A stretch of DNA of 64,000 bases from Xanthomarina sp. F1114 (GTDB lineage: Bacteria; Bacteroidota; Bacteroidia; Flavobacteriales; Flavobacteriaceae): assembly GCF_026410255.1 (NCBI RefSeq), contig NZ_JAPMLL010000010.1, forward strand, positions 99,426 to 163,425, written 5' to 3'. How positions within the stretch are numbered: the first letter of the stretch is position 1; each line of letters begins with the position of its first letter. A model generated the notes under the pieces. That model saw only the letters and a program-made list of their open reading frames with translations, was not told the origin of the DNA and did no database searches. The position numbers and the translations under genes were made by a program. Positions 7,403-18,156 of the stretch are shown piece by piece.

Positions 7403-10400
7403 TTACATATTCCGTCTATACTGTCCGCCTACTTCAAATAATGCAGAAGTAATCTCTCCTAAAGAACATACTTTACAAACCTCCATCAAGGCTTCAAAAA
7501 TATTCTCGTTATGAATGGCTCTCGTTTGAAGATCTTTTAATAAATCCTCCGTGTCATATGCTTTATGAAGATTCTCTAAGGTTTTTATTTGATGTTGCTT
7601 CTCCTCTTCAGTGGCACGAATTACTTCTGCCGGCTGAACCGTTGGAGAACCTTTTGAACTTAAAAAAGTATTCACACCAATAATTGGGAAATCGCCATTA
7701 TGCTTTAAAGTTTCATAATACAAACTCTCTTCTTGAATTTTACTACGTTGATACATAGTTTCCATAGCACCAAGAACGCCTCCTCTTTCAGTAATTCTAT
7801 CGAATTCTAAAAGAACAGCTTCTTCCACTAAATCGGTTAACTCTTCAATAATAAAAGAACCTTGAATTGGATTTTCATTTTTAGCCAAGCCTAATTCTTT
7901 ATTAATGATTAATTGAATGGCCATTGCACGACGTACAGATTCTTCGGTAGGTGTAGTAATCGCTTCATCGTATGCATTTGTATGTAGCGAATTACAGTTA
8001 TCGTAAATAGCATACAAGGCCTGAAGTGTGGTTCTAATATCGTTAAAATCAATTTCCTGAGCGTGTAAACTACGTCCAGATGTTTGAATATGATATTTCA
8101 ACATTTGAGCTCTGGCATTAGCGCCATACTTATGTTTCATGGCTTTTGCCCATATTTTTCTAGCTACACGACCAATAACAGCATATTCTGGATCGATACC
8201 ATTTGAGAAGAAAAATGATAGGTTTGGACCAAATTTATTAATATCCATCCCACGAGATAAATAATACTCTACATAGGTAAACCCGTTAGAAAGCGTTAGT
8301 GCCAATTGCGTAATTGGATTGGCTCCAGCTTCTGCAATATGATATCCTGAAATAGACACCGAATAGAAGTTACGCACGTTATTTTCAATAAAATACTCCT
8401 GAACGTCTCCCATTAATCTCAAAGCAAATTCCGTAGAGAAAATACAGGTATTTTGCGCTTGATCTTCTTTTAAAATATCGGCTTGAACTGTTCCTCGAAC
8501 TTGAGCAATAGTTTTAGTTTTTATATCTAAATATACATCGGCAGGCAAGACTTGATCTCCGGTTACACCTAATAACATCAATCCTAAACCATTATTACCT
8601 TCTGGCAAATTACCGTTGTATTTAGGTCTTTCTATCCCTTTATCTTTATATTTTTTTACGATTTTAGTCTCTACTTCTTTTTCTAAACCGTTTTCTTTAA
8701 TATAAAGCTCACATTGTTGGTCTATGGCTGCATTCATAAAAAACCCTAGCAACATAGGTGCAGGACCATTAATCGTCATACTTACCGAAGTCATAACATT
8801 TGCTAAATCGAAACCAGAATACAGTTTCTTAGCATCGTCTAAACAGCAGATTGAAACCCCTGCATTACCTATCTTTCCGTAAATATCTGGACGTAAATCT
8901 GGATCGTTTCCGTAAAGTGTCACACTATCAAAAGCAGTGGATAATCGCTTAGCTGGTAAACCGGCACTTACATAATGAAAACGTCTATTGGTACGTTCTG
9001 GCCCGCCTTCTCCCGCAAACATTCTTGCCGGATCTTCTCCTGTACGTTTAAACGGATATAATCCTGAGGTATAAGGAAATTCTCCTGGGACATTTTCTTG
9101 TAAACACCATTTTAAAATATCTCCCCAGGCCTGATATTTAGGTAAGGCTACTCTTGGGATTTGTAAGTGAGATAACGACTCTGTATGTGTTTCTATTTTT
9201 ATTTCCTTATCTCTAACTTTAAAGGAATAAATAGGGTTTTTATAGGTATTTACTTTTTCGCTCCATCCTGTAATCACTTCCCAGTTGTAAGGATCCAGAT
9301 TCAGTTTTACTCGATCAAATTCTCCAACAAGCAATTTAATAAAGTCTTTATTCTCTTTAGATTCTATAGATTTTGAATCGATACCTGCTTTGTCTAATTC
9401 AGGGACATTTCCAACAATAGATTCTATGGTTTTATAAATACCATATAGTTTTTGAGCTACCTCAACTTGTTCGCTAGCTGTTTTATCGTACGCGCGATTA
9501 TTTTCAGAGATTTCAGATAGGTAACGCGTTCTAGAAGGAGGTATAACAAAAACCTTTTCGCTCATTTCTTCGGTAATCTTAAAATCAGATTTTAAATTAA
9601 CCTTTGTTCTTTCAACTAATTTATCCATGATAGCTTTATAAAGCGTATTCATTCCAGGATCGTTAAATTGCGAGGCTATAGTTCCAAAAACCGGCAAATC
9701 TTCCGGCTTGGCATCCCATAATAAATGGTTGCGCACATATTGTTTTTTTACATCACGTAAGGCATCTAAAGCTCCTCGTTTATCAAATTTATTGATAGCT
9801 ACCAAATCGGCAAAATCAAGCATATCGATTTTCTCCAATTGGGTTGCTGCTCCAAATTCTGGCGTCATAACATATAAAGACACATCTGAATGTTCAATAA
9901 TTTCGGTATCAGATTGTCCAATTCCCGAAGTTTCAAGAATTATTAAATCGTATCCTGCCGCTTTTAAAACTTGAATAGCTTCATGAACATATTTTGAAAG
10001 TGCTAAGTTAGATTGACGGGTGGCCAAACTACGCATATAAACTCTTGGAGAGTTAATAGCATTCATTCTAATTCTATCACCTAAAAGCGCTCCTCCCGTT
10101 TTTCTTTTTGAAGGATCGACTGAAATTAATCCAACAGTTTTTTCTGGAAAGTCGATTAAAAACCTACGAACTAGCTCGTCTACTAAAGAGGATTTTCCTG
10201 CTCCACCAGTTCCTGTAATTCCTAGAACAGGTGTTTTAGATTTTTCATTAATCGTGTGAATTTTATCTAAAGTATCTTTTGCTACTTTCGGAAAGTTTTC
10301 TGCAGAAGAAATAATTCTCGCAATAGCTTTAGCATTTTTCTTTCGAAGTAAATCTAGCTCATTATTTAAAGAGTCTCCTATAGCATAATCTGCTTGCTCT

Positions 10401-10819
10401 ACCAAATCGTTAATCATGCCTTGTAAGCCCATTTCACGACCATCATCTGGAGAATAGATACGAGCGATGCCGTAGTCCATTAATTCTTTAATTTCAGAAG
10501 GAAGAATTACACCTCCACCTCCACCAAATATCTTGATATGTTCGGCGCCTCGTTCTTTCAGCAAATCGTACATATATTTAAAGTACTCATTGTGTCCGCC
10601 TTGATATGAAGTTAAACAAATAGCATTGGCGTCTTCCTGAATGGCTGTATTTACAACCTCTTCAACACTTCTATCATGTCCTAAATGAATGACTTCTACT
10701 CCTGTAGATTGAATAATTCGACGCATGATATTAATAGCCGCATCATGCCCATCAAAAAGAGAGGCTGCTGTTACTATTCGTACTTTATGTTTAGGGGTAT
10801 AAGGTGCTATAGGTTCCAT
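7403..10819 (-). CDS. icmF: Fused cobalamin-dependent acyl-CoA mutase (IcmF type: B12 domain + G-protein chaperone + mutase)
   Basis: A 1138-residue fusion. Residues about 12-140 form the B12-binding domain, with LFDGHDA carrying the cobalt ligand His25. Residues about 195-420 form a MeaB-like GTPase with Walker [10 protein letters not shown] at 203-211. The rest is the TIM-barrel mutase, with [20 protein letters not shown] and [15 protein letters not shown]. That last block fits IcmF-like mutases (isobutyryl/butyryl-CoA or related) better than methylmalonyl-CoA mutase, though annotation pipelines often call it the latter. The fused GTPase loads and protects adenosylcobalamin. TAAATTTG at 10848-10855 (minus) is a likely -7 element 28 bases before the ATG. 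No B12 riboswitch was seen in the leader. Confidence 0.9.
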   Translation of the reverse strand: MEPIAPYTPKHKVRIVTAASLFDGHDAAINIMRRIIQSTGVEVIHLGHDRSVEEVVNTAIQEDANAICLTSYQGGHNEYFKYMYDLLKERGAEHIKIFGGGGGVILPSEIKELMDYGIARIYSPDDGREMGLQGMINDLVEQADYAIGDSLNNELDLLRKKNAKAIARIISSAENFPKVAKDTLDKIHTINEKSKTPVLGITGTGGAGKSSLVDELVRRFLIDFPEKTVGLISVDPSKRKTGGALLGDRIRMNAINSPRVYMRSLATRQSNLALSKYVHEAIQVLKAAGYDLIILETSGIGQSDTEIIEHSDVSLYVMTPEFGAATQLEKIDMLDFADLVAINKFDKRGALDALRDVKKQYVRNHLLWDAKPEDLPVFGTIASQFNDPGMNTLYKAIMDKLVERTKVNLKSDFKITEEMSEKVFVIPPSRTRYLSEISENNRAYDKTASEQVEVAQKLYGIYKTIESIVGNVPELDKAGIDSKSIESKENKDFIKLLVGEFDRVKLNLDPYNWEVITGWSEKVNTYKNPIYSFKVRDKEIKIETHTESLSHLQIPRVALPKYQAWGDILKWCLQENVPGEFPYTSGLYPFKRTGEDPARMFAGEGGPERTNRRFHYVSAGLPAKRLSTAFDSVTLYGNDPDLRPDIYGKIGNAGVSICCLDDAKKLYSGFDLANVMTSVSMTINGPAPMLLGFFMNAAIDQQCELYIKENGLEKEVETKIVKKYKDKGIERPKYNGNLPEGNNGLGLMLLGVTGDQVLPADVYLDIKTKTIAQVRGTVQADILKEDQAQNTCIFSTEFALRLMGDVQEYFIENNVRNFYSVSISGYHIAEAGANPITQLALTLSNGFTYVEYYLSRGMDINKFGPNLSFFFSNGIDPEYAVIGRVARKIWAKAMKHKYGANARAQMLKYHIQTSGRSLHAQEIDFNDIRTTLQALYAIYDNCNSLHTNAYDEAITTPTEESVRRAMAIQLIINKELGLAKNENPIQGSFIIEELTDLVEEAVLLEFDRITERGGVLGAMETMYQRSKIQEESLYYETLKHNGDFPIIGVNTFLSSKGSPTVQPAEVIRATEEEKQHQIKTLENLHKAYDTEDLLKDLQTRAIHNENIFEALMEVCKVCSLGEITSALFEVGGQYRRNM

Positions 10820-10956
10820 GTATAATTATCTTATTTTTTTAATGGGACAAATTTACGCAATATTCAACAAACCTACCACACTCCTTTAAATTTATAATGT
10901 TTGCTTTAATCTGAAATAAGCAATTGATACATTATATTTGTCAAAAAAATGATATT

Positions 10957-11664
10957 ATGATAAAGAAACTGTTTGTTTTAGCCCTAATTTTAAACCTGAC
11001 TACCTGTGCCGAATTACAAGAAGTAGTAAATCAATTACCAGAAAACACTACCGAAATTAGTAACAGCCAAATTGCAGCTGGCTTAAAAGAGGCTTTAGAC
11101 CAGGGAATTGATAGACAGGTAACCAAACTAACCCAAACAGACGGTTATTATAAAAACGATTTGGTAAAAATATTATTACCAACAGAATTACAGAAAGTAG
11201 ATAAAGCGCTTCGAGATATTGGCTTAGGTTCTTTGGCAGATGAAGGCTTAAAAGTCTTAAATCGCGCAGCTGAAGATGCCGTTGGTACAGCAACACCAAT
11301 TTTTGTAGATGCTGTTAAATAAATTACTTTTAACGATGCAAAAACTATTCTTCTTGGAGAAAATGATGCCGCTACACTTTATTTAGCAGGTAAAACCGAA
11401 TCGGCTTTATATACGGAGTTTCATCCTGTAATAAATAACTCGTTTAAAAAAGTAGGAGCCGATCAAATTTGGTCCAACTTAATAAACAAATACAACAGTA
11501 TTCCTTTTACTTCTAGTGTGAATCCTGATTTAACAGATTACGTAACCGAGGAAGCTTTAAAAGGAGTTTATAAAATGATTGCTGTTGAAGAAAAAGATAT
11601 CAGAACAAAGTTCTCATCTAGATCTACCGATTTACTAAAACAGGTTTTTGCTCTACAAGATTAG
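10957..11664 (+). pseudogene. DUF4197 family lipoprotein-like gene broken by one in-frame stop codon
   Basis: The ATG at 10957 starts MIKKLFVLALILNLTTCAEL, a signal peptide with a lipobox-like LTTC. The frame runs to TAA at 11320-11322 after ATPIFVDAVK. The same frame then continues without another stop to TAG at 11662-11664, reading ITFNDAKTILLGENDAATLY and later GADQIWSNLINKYNSIPFTS and EALKGVYKMIAVEEKDIRT. Both halves together match the length and order of DUF4197 proteins (about 235 residues), so the TAA probably replaced a CAA Gln codon. A TATATTTG -7 element lies at 10933-10940, and an intact terminator follows at 11716. Read-through, a sequencing error, or a real loss of function are all possible. 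Confidence 0.85.
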
Positions 11665-11715
11665 GAGTTACATTTTCCTTTAAAATCTAAAATCCGTAAG
11701 TTAATTCTTAAAATT

Positions 11716-11746
11716 AAAATCGATTCTCACAAAATCGATTTTTTTT
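11716..11746 (+). terminator. Hairpin terminator after the DUF4197 gene
   Basis: AAAATCGAT at 11716-11724 pairs with ATCGATTTT at 11734-11742, followed by a T-run to 11746. It is 50 bases after the final TAG of the DUF4197 frame. Confidence 0.8.
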
Positions 11747-11819
11747 ATTAACAAACTAAACATTTAACTTGCTGAATCCCATTATTTTAAATATATTTAA
11801 AATTCAAAAGGTATGAGTA

Positions 11820-12023
11820 ATGGAAAATTCTAGCAAAATCAAAAAACACCAAATCAAGTTACAAAAACGATACAAGCGCTTAATAGAACAAGCTTATAAC
11901 CTACGCCAAACGGATTGCGCTATGAGCGATATTTCCGAATTTAAAGCTATCAAGCTATTAAATAAAATAAATAGATTAAACTATTTAAGCAGAGAACCGG
12001 GAAAGCAAAGATTAGCACCTTAG
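11820..12023 (+). CDS. Small basic helical protein, resembling the Lacal_2735 family (67 aa)
   Basis: A 67-residue Lys/Arg-rich protein beginning MENSSKIKKHQIKLQKRYKR, predicted to be two helices with heptad-like Leu/Ile spacing (LIEQAYNLRQT and AIKLLNKINRLNYL). The pattern KLQKRYKRLIEQAYNL followed by a Ser/Asp turn and a second short helix resembles the small Lacal_2735 family of Flavobacteriaceae, whose function is unknown. No signal peptide. An overlapping ATG at 11813 is in another frame and stops early, so the ATG at 11820 was chosen. It stands alone, facing the BtuF-like gene convergently. Confidence 0.6.
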   Translation: MENSSKIKKHQIKLQKRYKRLIEQAYNLRQTDCAMSDISEFKAIKLLNKINRLNYLSREPGKQRLAP

Positions 12024-12061
12024 ATTCTTTTTTAAAACAAAACTTCAGTAAAATCTTTAAT

Positions 12062-12847
12062 CTATAAAGATTCAAGTCTGAGTGTTTTAAAATATTGAAA
12101 AGATTTAGTTAGTCTAGAACCATACCAAGAAAATAATTCCCCATCCACCAACAATACCTTAGCTTTTGGATATTTCAATTTCATAGCGTTTATATGCTCT
12201 TCTTTAAACGGAAAAGGTTCCGTTGAAAGCAAAATAACATCTACATCCTGGCTCAGATCTTTCTCTAAATCAATTTCTGGATATCTCTCTAAATCCTCAA
12301 AGTAATTTTTAAAGTGTCCGGCAGACAATAGCGTATTAATAAAGTTATCATTGGCAGCAACCATCCAGGGGTTTTTCCAAATAAAATAGGCCGTATTTAA
12401 CTTGGGTTGGTTTTTTATGAAATCTTGAAAGGTTTTGTGTTCATTTTTAATTTTCGAAACAATCTCTTCTGCATTACTTTCTACCTGAAAAATGGTTCCA
12501 TACATTTTTATTAATTCCAAACAATCTTCAATCGTATAAATATCGCTTAAATGAACCGGAGCAATCTTCTCCAGCTCTACTATCATCTCTTGCGTATTTT
12601 CTTCTTTATTACACAAGATAATATCTGGTGCAAGCGCTTTAATTCTATCGAAGTGAACTTGCTTGGTACCACCTACTACTTTTATATTGGAAATAAGATG
12701 ATATGGATGCACACAGAATTTCGTAATTCCTACTAAAGAAGATTCCAGACCTAAATCGTATAGCAATTCTGTTTGTGAAGGTACTAATGAGACAATACGA
12801 GTTGGCTTGCTCCTTAATTCAATAGTTCTGTTTAACTGATCTTTCAT
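12062..12847 (-). CDS. BtuF-like helical-backbone substrate-binding protein without signal peptide
   Basis: A 261-residue protein of the periplasmic-binding fold used for cobalamin and siderophores (TRIVSLVPSQTELLYDLGLE at residues 16-35, then KALAPDIILCNKEEN and WKNPWMVAANDNFINTLL). Typical BtuF proteins are exported, but the sequence starts MKDQLNRTIELRSKPTRIVS with no hydrophobic leader or lipobox, and no upstream in-frame extension is evident. Short single-domain members lacking a signal peptide are known in Bacteroidota, where they are usually labelled cobalamin-binding protein. No permease or ATPase gene is adjacent; pyrF lies 48 bases upstream on the same strand. Ligand unproven. Confidence 0.75.
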   Translation of the reverse strand: MKDQLNRTIELRSKPTRIVSLVPSQTELLYDLGLESSLVGITKFCVHPYHLISNIKVVGGTKQVHFDRIKALAPDIILCNKEENTQEMIVELEKIAPVHLSDIYTIEDCLELIKMYGTIFQVESNAEEIVSKIKNEHKTFQDFIKNQPKLNTAYFIWKNPWMVAANDNFINTLLSAGHFKNYFEDLERYPEIDLEKDLSQDVDVILLSTEPFPFKEEHINAMKLKYPKAKVLLVDGELFSWYGSRLTKSFQYFKTLRLESL

Positions 12848-12895
12848 TTGAATAAATTACAATAATTGCATTTTTAATCAAAAAAGTGAAATTAT

Positions 12896-13720
12896 TTAAT
12901 ACGACTGTACACTTAAGATATTTTCCATTTCTTGCTGAAGTTCTTTTGCTTTAATTGCTGCTGCTTGAGCAAAATCTTTCTGCTGGGAAGCATAAATAAT
13001 GCCTCGTGAAGAATTAATAAGTAAACCTACATTTTTATTTAGACCATATTTACAAACGTCTTGCAGGTTTCCTCCTTGAGCTCCAACTCCTGGAACAAGA
13101 AAAAAGCTATCTGGGACAATGGTTCTAATATGAGCAAAGTATTCTGCTTTGGTTGCCCCAACGACATACATTAAATTCTCAGAATTTTTCCACGTTTTCG
13201 ATGTTTCTAAAACCTGCTTATATAATTCTTTTCCTTCTAATGTTTTCGTCTGAAAATCGAAAGCACCTTCATTAGATGTCAAAGCTAACATAATGGTGTG
13301 TTTTTTTTCGAAAGCCAAAAAGGGTTCAACCGAATCTTTCCCCATATATGGAGCTACAGTGACACTATCAAAGCCTAAATCCTCAAAAAAAGCTTTAGCG
13401 TACATACTGCTAGTATTACCAATATCTCCTCTTTTGGCATCTGCAATGGTAAAAATCTCAGGATGCTTCTTATTTAAATACTGAATCGTTTTTTCTAAAG
13501 ATTTCCAGCCTTTTAAACCATAGGCTTCATAAAACGCAGTATTAGGTTTGTAAGCAACACATAAGTGATGTGTGGCATCGATAACAGCTTTATTAAAAGC
13601 AAAAATTGGATCTTCTTCGTTTAATAAATGTTGAGGAATTTTATTTAAATCCACATCTAATCCTATGCAGAGAAAGGATTTCTTTTTTTGTATTTCTGAA
13701 ACAAGTTGGGTTGTTGTCAT
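12896..13720 (-). CDS. pyrF: Orotidine 5'-phosphate decarboxylase
   Basis: A 274-residue protein of the longer subfamily-2 OMP decarboxylases. Motifs are [14 protein letters not shown] near the N-terminus, the catalytic block [20 protein letters not shown], and [13 protein letters not shown] for phosphate binding near the C-terminus. It converts OMP to UMP, the last step of pyrimidine synthesis. The start ATG is at 13718-13720, only a few bases after the T-run of a hairpin that follows prfA, so its transcription depends on read-through or on a promoter not seen here. Confidence 0.95.
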   Translation of the reverse strand: MTTTQLVSEIQKKKSFLCIGLDVDLNKIPQHLLNEEDPIFAFNKAVIDATHHLCVAYKPNTAFYEAYGLKGWKSLEKTIQYLNKKHPEIFTIADAKRGDIGNTSSMYAKAFFEDLGFDSVTVAPYMGKDSVEPFLAFEKKHTIMLALTSNEGAFDFQTKTLEGKELYKQVLETSKTWKNSENLMYVVGATKAEYFAHIRTIVPDSFFLVPGVGAQGGNLQDVCKYGLNKNVGLLINSSRGIIYASQQKDFAQAAAIKAKELQQEMENILSVQSY

Positions 13721-13723
13721 CTA

Positions 13724-13748
13724 ATAAAAAAAGCCTCTAAAAGAGGCT
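13724..13748 (-). terminator. Hairpin terminator of prfA placed directly before pyrF
   Basis: AGCCTCT at 13732-13738 pairs with AGAGGCT at 13742-13748. On the minus strand it is followed by a seven- to eight-base T-run ending just before the pyrF ATG at 13720. It fills nearly the whole 33-base gap between prfA and pyrF. Confidence 0.8.
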
Positions 13749-13753
13749 AGGTT

Positions 13754-14830
13754 TTAAATTACGTCTGTATTAGCTTTTAATTTTTCGGTATTTTCGGCTA
13801 ACTGAAGTTCGTCAATAATTCTTTGAATATCTCCGTTTACAATATTATTCAAATCGTATAATGTTAAACCAATTCTATGATCTGTAACACGACCTTGAGA
13901 ATAATTATAAGTTCTAATTTTAGCACTTCTATCACCAGAACTTACCATAGACCCACGTTTTTCGGCATCTTCTGCATTTTTCTTTGCCAATTCCATATCG
14001 TACAATCTGGAACGCAATACTTTAAACGCTTTTTCTTTATTTTTATGCTGAGATTTTTGGTCTTGACACTGAGCTACCAATCCTGTTGGTGTATGTGTTA
14101 AACGAACAGCCGAATAGGTTGTATTTACCGACTGACCTCCTGGTCCCGACGAACAGAAATAATCAATTCGAACATCTTTGGGATTAATTTCTACATCAAA
14201 CTCTTCTGCTTCTGGGAATACCATTACCGTGGCAGCACTTGTATGCACACGCCCTTGAGTTTCTGTTTGTGGCACACGTTGCACACGGTGAACACCAGCT
14301 TCAAATTTTAAAGTTCCGTAAACATCGTCTCCGGTAACTTCAAATTGAATCTCTTTAAATCCGCCATTGGTTCCTTCACTATAATCTACAGTATCTACTT
14401 TCCAACCTTTACTTTCACAGTATTTACTGTACATTCTAAATAAATCTCCTGCAAAAATACTGGCTTCATCTCCTCCTGTTCCAGCACGTAATTCCACAAC
14501 CGCATTTTTAGAGTCTTCCGGATCTTTAGGAATTAATAATACTTTTATTTCCTCTTCCAACTTAGGAATTCCTTCTTTGGCTTCTTCGTATTGCATTTTA
14601 GCCATTTCAACCATTTCTGGATCACTTCCATCTGCAATAATCTCTTCGGCTTCTTTAAGGTTTTCAGTAAATTCTATATAGAGATCACGTTTATCCATTA
14701 ATAAGCGTAAATCTTTATATTCTTTGTTTAATTCTACATAGCGTTTTTGATCTGTCATTATATCAGGTTGAATGATTAAATCGCTCACCTCATCAAAACG
14801 TTGCTTTACTATTTGTAATTTATCTAACAT
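13754..14830 (-). CDS. prfA: Peptide chain release factor 1
   Basis: A 358-residue class I release factor. The universal GGQ motif sits in [17 protein letters not shown], which triggers peptidyl-tRNA hydrolysis at UAA and UAG. The [18 protein letters not shown] block and [15 protein letters not shown] are typical of RF1. Length is normal. A TATTTTTG -7 element lies at 14853-14860 on the minus strand, 22 bases before the start. A hairpin terminator follows the stop immediately. Confidence 0.96.
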   Translation of the reverse strand: MLDKLQIVKQRFDEVSDLIIQPDIMTDQKRYVELNKEYKDLRLLMDKRDLYIEFTENLKEAEEIIADGSDPEMVEMAKMQYEEAKEGIPKLEEEIKVLLIPKDPEDSKNAVVELRAGTGGDEASIFAGDLFRMYSKYCESKGWKVDTVDYSEGTNGGFKEIQFEVTGDDVYGTLKFEAGVHRVQRVPQTETQGRVHTSAATVMVFPEAEEFDVEINPKDVRIDYFCSSGPGGQSVNTTYSAVRLTHTPTGLVAQCQDQKSQHKNKEKAFKVLRSRLYDMELAKKNAEDAEKRGSMVSSGDRSAKIRTYNYSQGRVTDHRIGLTLYDLNNIVNGDIQRIIDELQLAENTEKLKANTDVI

Positions 14831-14948
14831 GTATTTTACTAAATTATGTTGTCAAAAATACGATAAATTATGGATTTTTTTAGATTCTTCTATTTTAACT
14901 TAAATCAATTATTAGGAAATATTTCGTTAAGAAAAGCGTTTTTATTTT

Positions 14949-15239
14949 ATGATTCAGCGTTTTGGAGCCATATTATTATTTTATAAACCTTATGTTCTTT
15001 GGTCGTTTGGCGTGACACTATTTCTAATGGCTTTTAAATCTAATTTGGCAATTATTTATATGGCAAAGTTATTTTTAATCATCTTTTTATGGTATTTTTT
15101 ATCAAAAACCACAGCAAAACGGAAACTGCTATTTTATAAAAATCTTGGAATTTCTACTCTCAAACTCTTTAGCGTTATCTATATTATAGATGTATTTATA
15201 ACTACTTTTTTCTTTAAGTTGATTGGTGATTTTATTTAA
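14949..15239 (+). CDS. Small membrane protein of unknown function (96 aa)
   Basis: A 96-residue hydrophobic protein starting MIQRFGAILLFYKPYVLWSF, with three probable membrane segments (about residues 12-30, 33-50 and 68-92) and a basic TTAKRKLLFYKN loop between the second and third. No domain is recognised. It stands alone, divergent from prfA and convergent with nrdJ. A similar architecture occurs in unnamed Flavobacteriaceae proteins, but function is unknown. The start ATG at 14949 is the only ATG near the frame start. Confidence 0.65.
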   Translation: MIQRFGAILLFYKPYVLWSFGVTLFLMAFKSNLAIIYMAKLFLIIFLWYFLSKTTAKRKLLFYKNLGISTLKLFSVIYIIDVFITTFFFKLIGDFI

Positions 15240-15362
15240 ATGCCATACAAATGCTCTTTGTAAAAAATAACCAGAAAAGCACAAAATATTTTGCTTCTAC
15301 AAACCGTTCCAGAAAACAACCTCTTCAGATAAGCAACAATAGAAAAACATGTTATAAACAAA

Positions 15363-15393
15363 AAGAAGCCACTTAAATTTTAAGTAGCTTCTT
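15363..15393 (-). terminator. Hairpin terminator after nrdJ
   Basis: AAGAAGCCACTTAAA (15363-15377) pairs with 15379-15393 with one mismatch. On the minus strand it is followed by a T-rich run. It lies 27 bases after the nrdJ stop. Confidence 0.8.
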
Positions 15394-15419
15394 ATTAATT
15401 ACAGTCCTTTTACAGAAAT

Positions 15420-17978
15420 CTATCCACATTTAGAAGAACCACAGTCCTTACATGTTAGACAGCCTTCTTGATATATTAAATTGGTAGAACTACAGCTGGC
15501 ACAAGTTTGCCCTTTGGCTTGTGTGCCATCTTCTACATAACGTTTAATGGCACGAACTACGCCATTTTTCCATGTATTAATAGACTCGCTGTCTAATTGA
15601 AGACTATTAATTAAATCTACAATTTTATCAATTGGCATTCCGTGACGTAAGGTACTTGAAATCAGTTTTGCATAATTCCAATATTCTGGATTAAATTTAT
15701 GCGAAAGTCCTTCAATAGTGGTTTTATAACCCCTTTTATTTTTATACTGAAAATCGTATCGCGAAGTTCCATCTTCATTTCTATTTTTAATGATGACACC
15801 ATTATTTGCCCAACGTGGAATTAATATTCCATCTTCGTCATCTGCTAATCCCGTAAATACTTCGTAAGGTTTCCCATCTATCAAGCCAATAAATGCAATC
15901 CACTTATCTTTATTATTCTGAAAACGAACAACATCGGCTTCTAGTACTTGAGGTCTTTTTGTAGGAAAAGCTGTTAACAATTCTTGAGCCTCTTCTTCGG
16001 TTTTCTCTTCGTTTGAAATTAATACACCAGAACGAGATCCGTCTCTATAAACAGTTACTCCTTTACAGCCAGCTTCCCAAGCTTCCAAATACAATTGTCC
16101 AACCAATTCCTCTGTAGCATCGTTTGGTAAATTAATGGTCACGCTAATAGAATGATCTACCCATTTTTGGACAGCTCCTTGCATGCTAACTTTACTCATC
16201 CAATCAACGTCGTTAGAAGTTGCTTTATAATAAGGCGATTTTTTAATTAATACATCCAATTCTTTTTGGGTAAAGTTCTTATTGGAATCTATATTATTAA
16301 CTTCCATCCATTGTTTAAATCTATGATGAAAAACCACATATTCTTCCCAGGAATCCCCAACCTCATCTACAAAATCTACACGAACATTTTTATCGTTTGG
16401 ATTTACTTTTCTTCTTCGTTTATAAACTGGCATAAATACAGGTTCTATTCCAGAGGATGTTTGAGTCATTAAACTGGTTGTTCCAGTTGGAGCAATAGTT
16501 AACAAAGCAATATTTCTTCTTCCGTGTTCCAGCATCTCGTAATAAAGCTTTTCGTCTGCTTCTTTTAAACGTAAAATAAACGGATTATTTTTTTCTCTTT
16601 CTGCATCAAAAATAGCAAACGGACCTCTGTCTTTTGCCATATAAACCGAAGCTCTATAAGCTTCTATTCCTAAGGTTTTATGTACTTCTACAGAAAACTC
16701 ATTACCTTCTTTACTTCCGTATTGAATTCCTAAGGCAGCTAACATATCACCTTCAGCAGTAATACCAATTCCAGTTCTACGTCCTTCGTTTGCTTTAGTT
16801 TTAATATTTACCCAAAGGTTTCTTTCGGTTGCTTTCACCTCATCTAATTCTGGATCTGCATCAATTTTTGCAATAATAGCATCGATCTTTTCAAGTTCTA
16901 AATCGATAATATCGTCCATAATACGTTGAGCCACATGTACGTGTTTTTTAAATAACTCGAAATTAAATTCAGCTTTATCTGTAAACGGATTTTCCACATA
17001 AGAAAATAAGTTGATAGCCAACAATCTACAAGAATCGTAAGGACAAAGAGGAATTTCTCCACATGGATTTGTAGAAACAGTTTTATAACCTAAATCGGCA
17101 TAACAGTCTGGAACAGATTCGTTGATAATTGTGTCCCAAAACAAAATTCCAGGTTCGGCAGATTTCCATGCATTATGAACAATTTTCTTCCAAACTTTAT
17201 TCGCTTCTATAGTTTTGGAAAACTTTGGGTTTTCACTAAATATCGGATATTTCTGAGTGTAAGTTCCATTGGCTTTAACAGCTTCCATAAACTCGTCGTC
17301 TATTCTAACAGATACATTTGCACCTGTTACCTTACCTTGTTCTAATTTAGCATCGATAAATTCTTCTGAATCTGGATGATTAATAGATACTGACAACATT
17401 AATGCTCCACGGCGTCCATCTTGTGCCACTTCTCGAGTAGAATTAGAGTAACGTTCCATAAAAGGAACTATTCCAGTAGAAGTTAAAGCCGAGTTTTTTA
17501 CCGGAGAACCTTTAGGACGAATATGAGATAAATCGTGACCAACACCTCCACGACGTTTCATAAGCTGCACCTGTTCTTGGTCGATTTTCATGATTCCTCC
17601 ATAGGAATCAGAATCTCCATCGTTTCCAATAACAAAGCAGTTTGAAAGTGATGCAATTTGGTACGGATTACCAATTCCTGCCATGGGACTACCTTGCGGG
17701 ACAATATATTTAAAATCCTTTATTAGATCGAAAATTTCTTTTTCGGAAAGCGGATTAGGATACCTCACTTCTACTCTTGCTATTTCTTTGGCAATACGCT
17801 TATGCATATCGTTTGGAGTTAACTCGTATAAATTGCCTTCAGAATCTTTTAAGGCATACTTATTAATCCATACGCGAGCAGCCAAATCATCTCCTTTAAA
17901 GTACTTTAAAGAGGCTTCAAAAGCGTCATCTTGTGAATACGTTGCAGGTAGAACTTCTTGTTGGGTTTGAACACTCAT
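15420..17978 (-). CDS. nrdJ: Adenosylcobalamin-dependent ribonucleoside-diphosphate reductase (class II)
   Basis: An 852-residue class II ribonucleotide reductase, which makes deoxynucleotides without oxygen dependence using adenosylcobalamin. An active-site Cys lies in SLSNCFVIGND (Cys114), the radical Cys and catalytic Glu in STNPCGEIPL (Cys306, Glu308), and the phosphate-binding loop in TIAPTGTTSLM. The C-terminus carries a Cys-rich motif (CASCSSTNLIY, then CLTCKDCGSSKCG) used to re-reduce the active site. No class I nrdAB is in the window. No B12 riboswitch was recognised in the 180-base leader. The start ATG 17978 fits the family. Confidence 0.94.
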   Translation of the reverse strand: MSVQTQQEVLPATYSQDDAFEASLKYFKGDDLAARVWINKYALKDSEGNLYELTPNDMHKRIAKEIARVEVRYPNPLSEKEIFDLIKDFKYIVPQGSPMAGIGNPYQIASLSNCFVIGNDGDSDSYGGIMKIDQEQVQLMKRRGGVGHDLSHIRPKGSPVKNSALTSTGIVPFMERYSNSTREVAQDGRRGALMLSVSINHPDSEEFIDAKLEQGKVTGANVSVRIDDEFMEAVKANGTYTQKYPIFSENPKFSKTIEANKVWKKIVHNAWKSAEPGILFWDTIINESVPDCYADLGYKTVSTNPCGEIPLCPYDSCRLLAINLFSYVENPFTDKAEFNFELFKKHVHVAQRIMDDIIDLELEKIDAIIAKIDADPELDEVKATERNLWVNIKTKANEGRRTGIGITAEGDMLAALGIQYGSKEGNEFSVEVHKTLGIEAYRASVYMAKDRGPFAIFDAEREKNNPFILRLKEADEKLYYEMLEHGRRNIALLTIAPTGTTSLMTQTSSGIEPVFMPVYKRRRKVNPNDKNVRVDFVDEVGDSWEEYVVFHHRFKQWMEVNNIDSNKNFTQKELDVLIKKSPYYKATSNDVDWMSKVSMQGAVQKWVDHSISVTINLPNDATEELVGQLYLEAWEAGCKGVTVYRDGSRSGVLISNEEKTEEEAQELLTAFPTKRPQVLEADVVRFQNNKDKWIAFIGLIDGKPYEVFTGLADDEDGILIPRWANNGVIIKNRNEDGTSRYDFQYKNKRGYKTTIEGLSHKFNPEYWNYAKLISSTLRHGMPIDKIVDLINSLQLDSESINTWKNGVVRAIKRYVEDGTQAKGQTCASCSSTNLIYQEGCLTCKDCGSSKCG

Positions 17979-18156
17979 TTTTTGATTATGTTTTAAAATA
18001 TTTTGATTAATTTACTATGGTGTAAAGTAAGCAAAAATTTCTCACTAAAAAAATAAGATAATCTGAAAAGTTTACAGAAAAATGGTTTAATTAATTGATT
18101 TACAATGTTTTAACTATTTATCAATAACAAAAAGTTAACAAATATATTATTTTGTA

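Noticed and set aside
11057..11299. Antisense 80-codon frame over the DUF4197 gene
   Set aside because: The sense frame has family-like sequence, a signal peptide and a terminator; the antisense frame has none of these.
17979..18156. Possible cobalamin riboswitch before nrdJ
   Set aside because: No B12-box-like sequence or the expected set of paired elements was seen; the stretch is simple AT-rich DNA.
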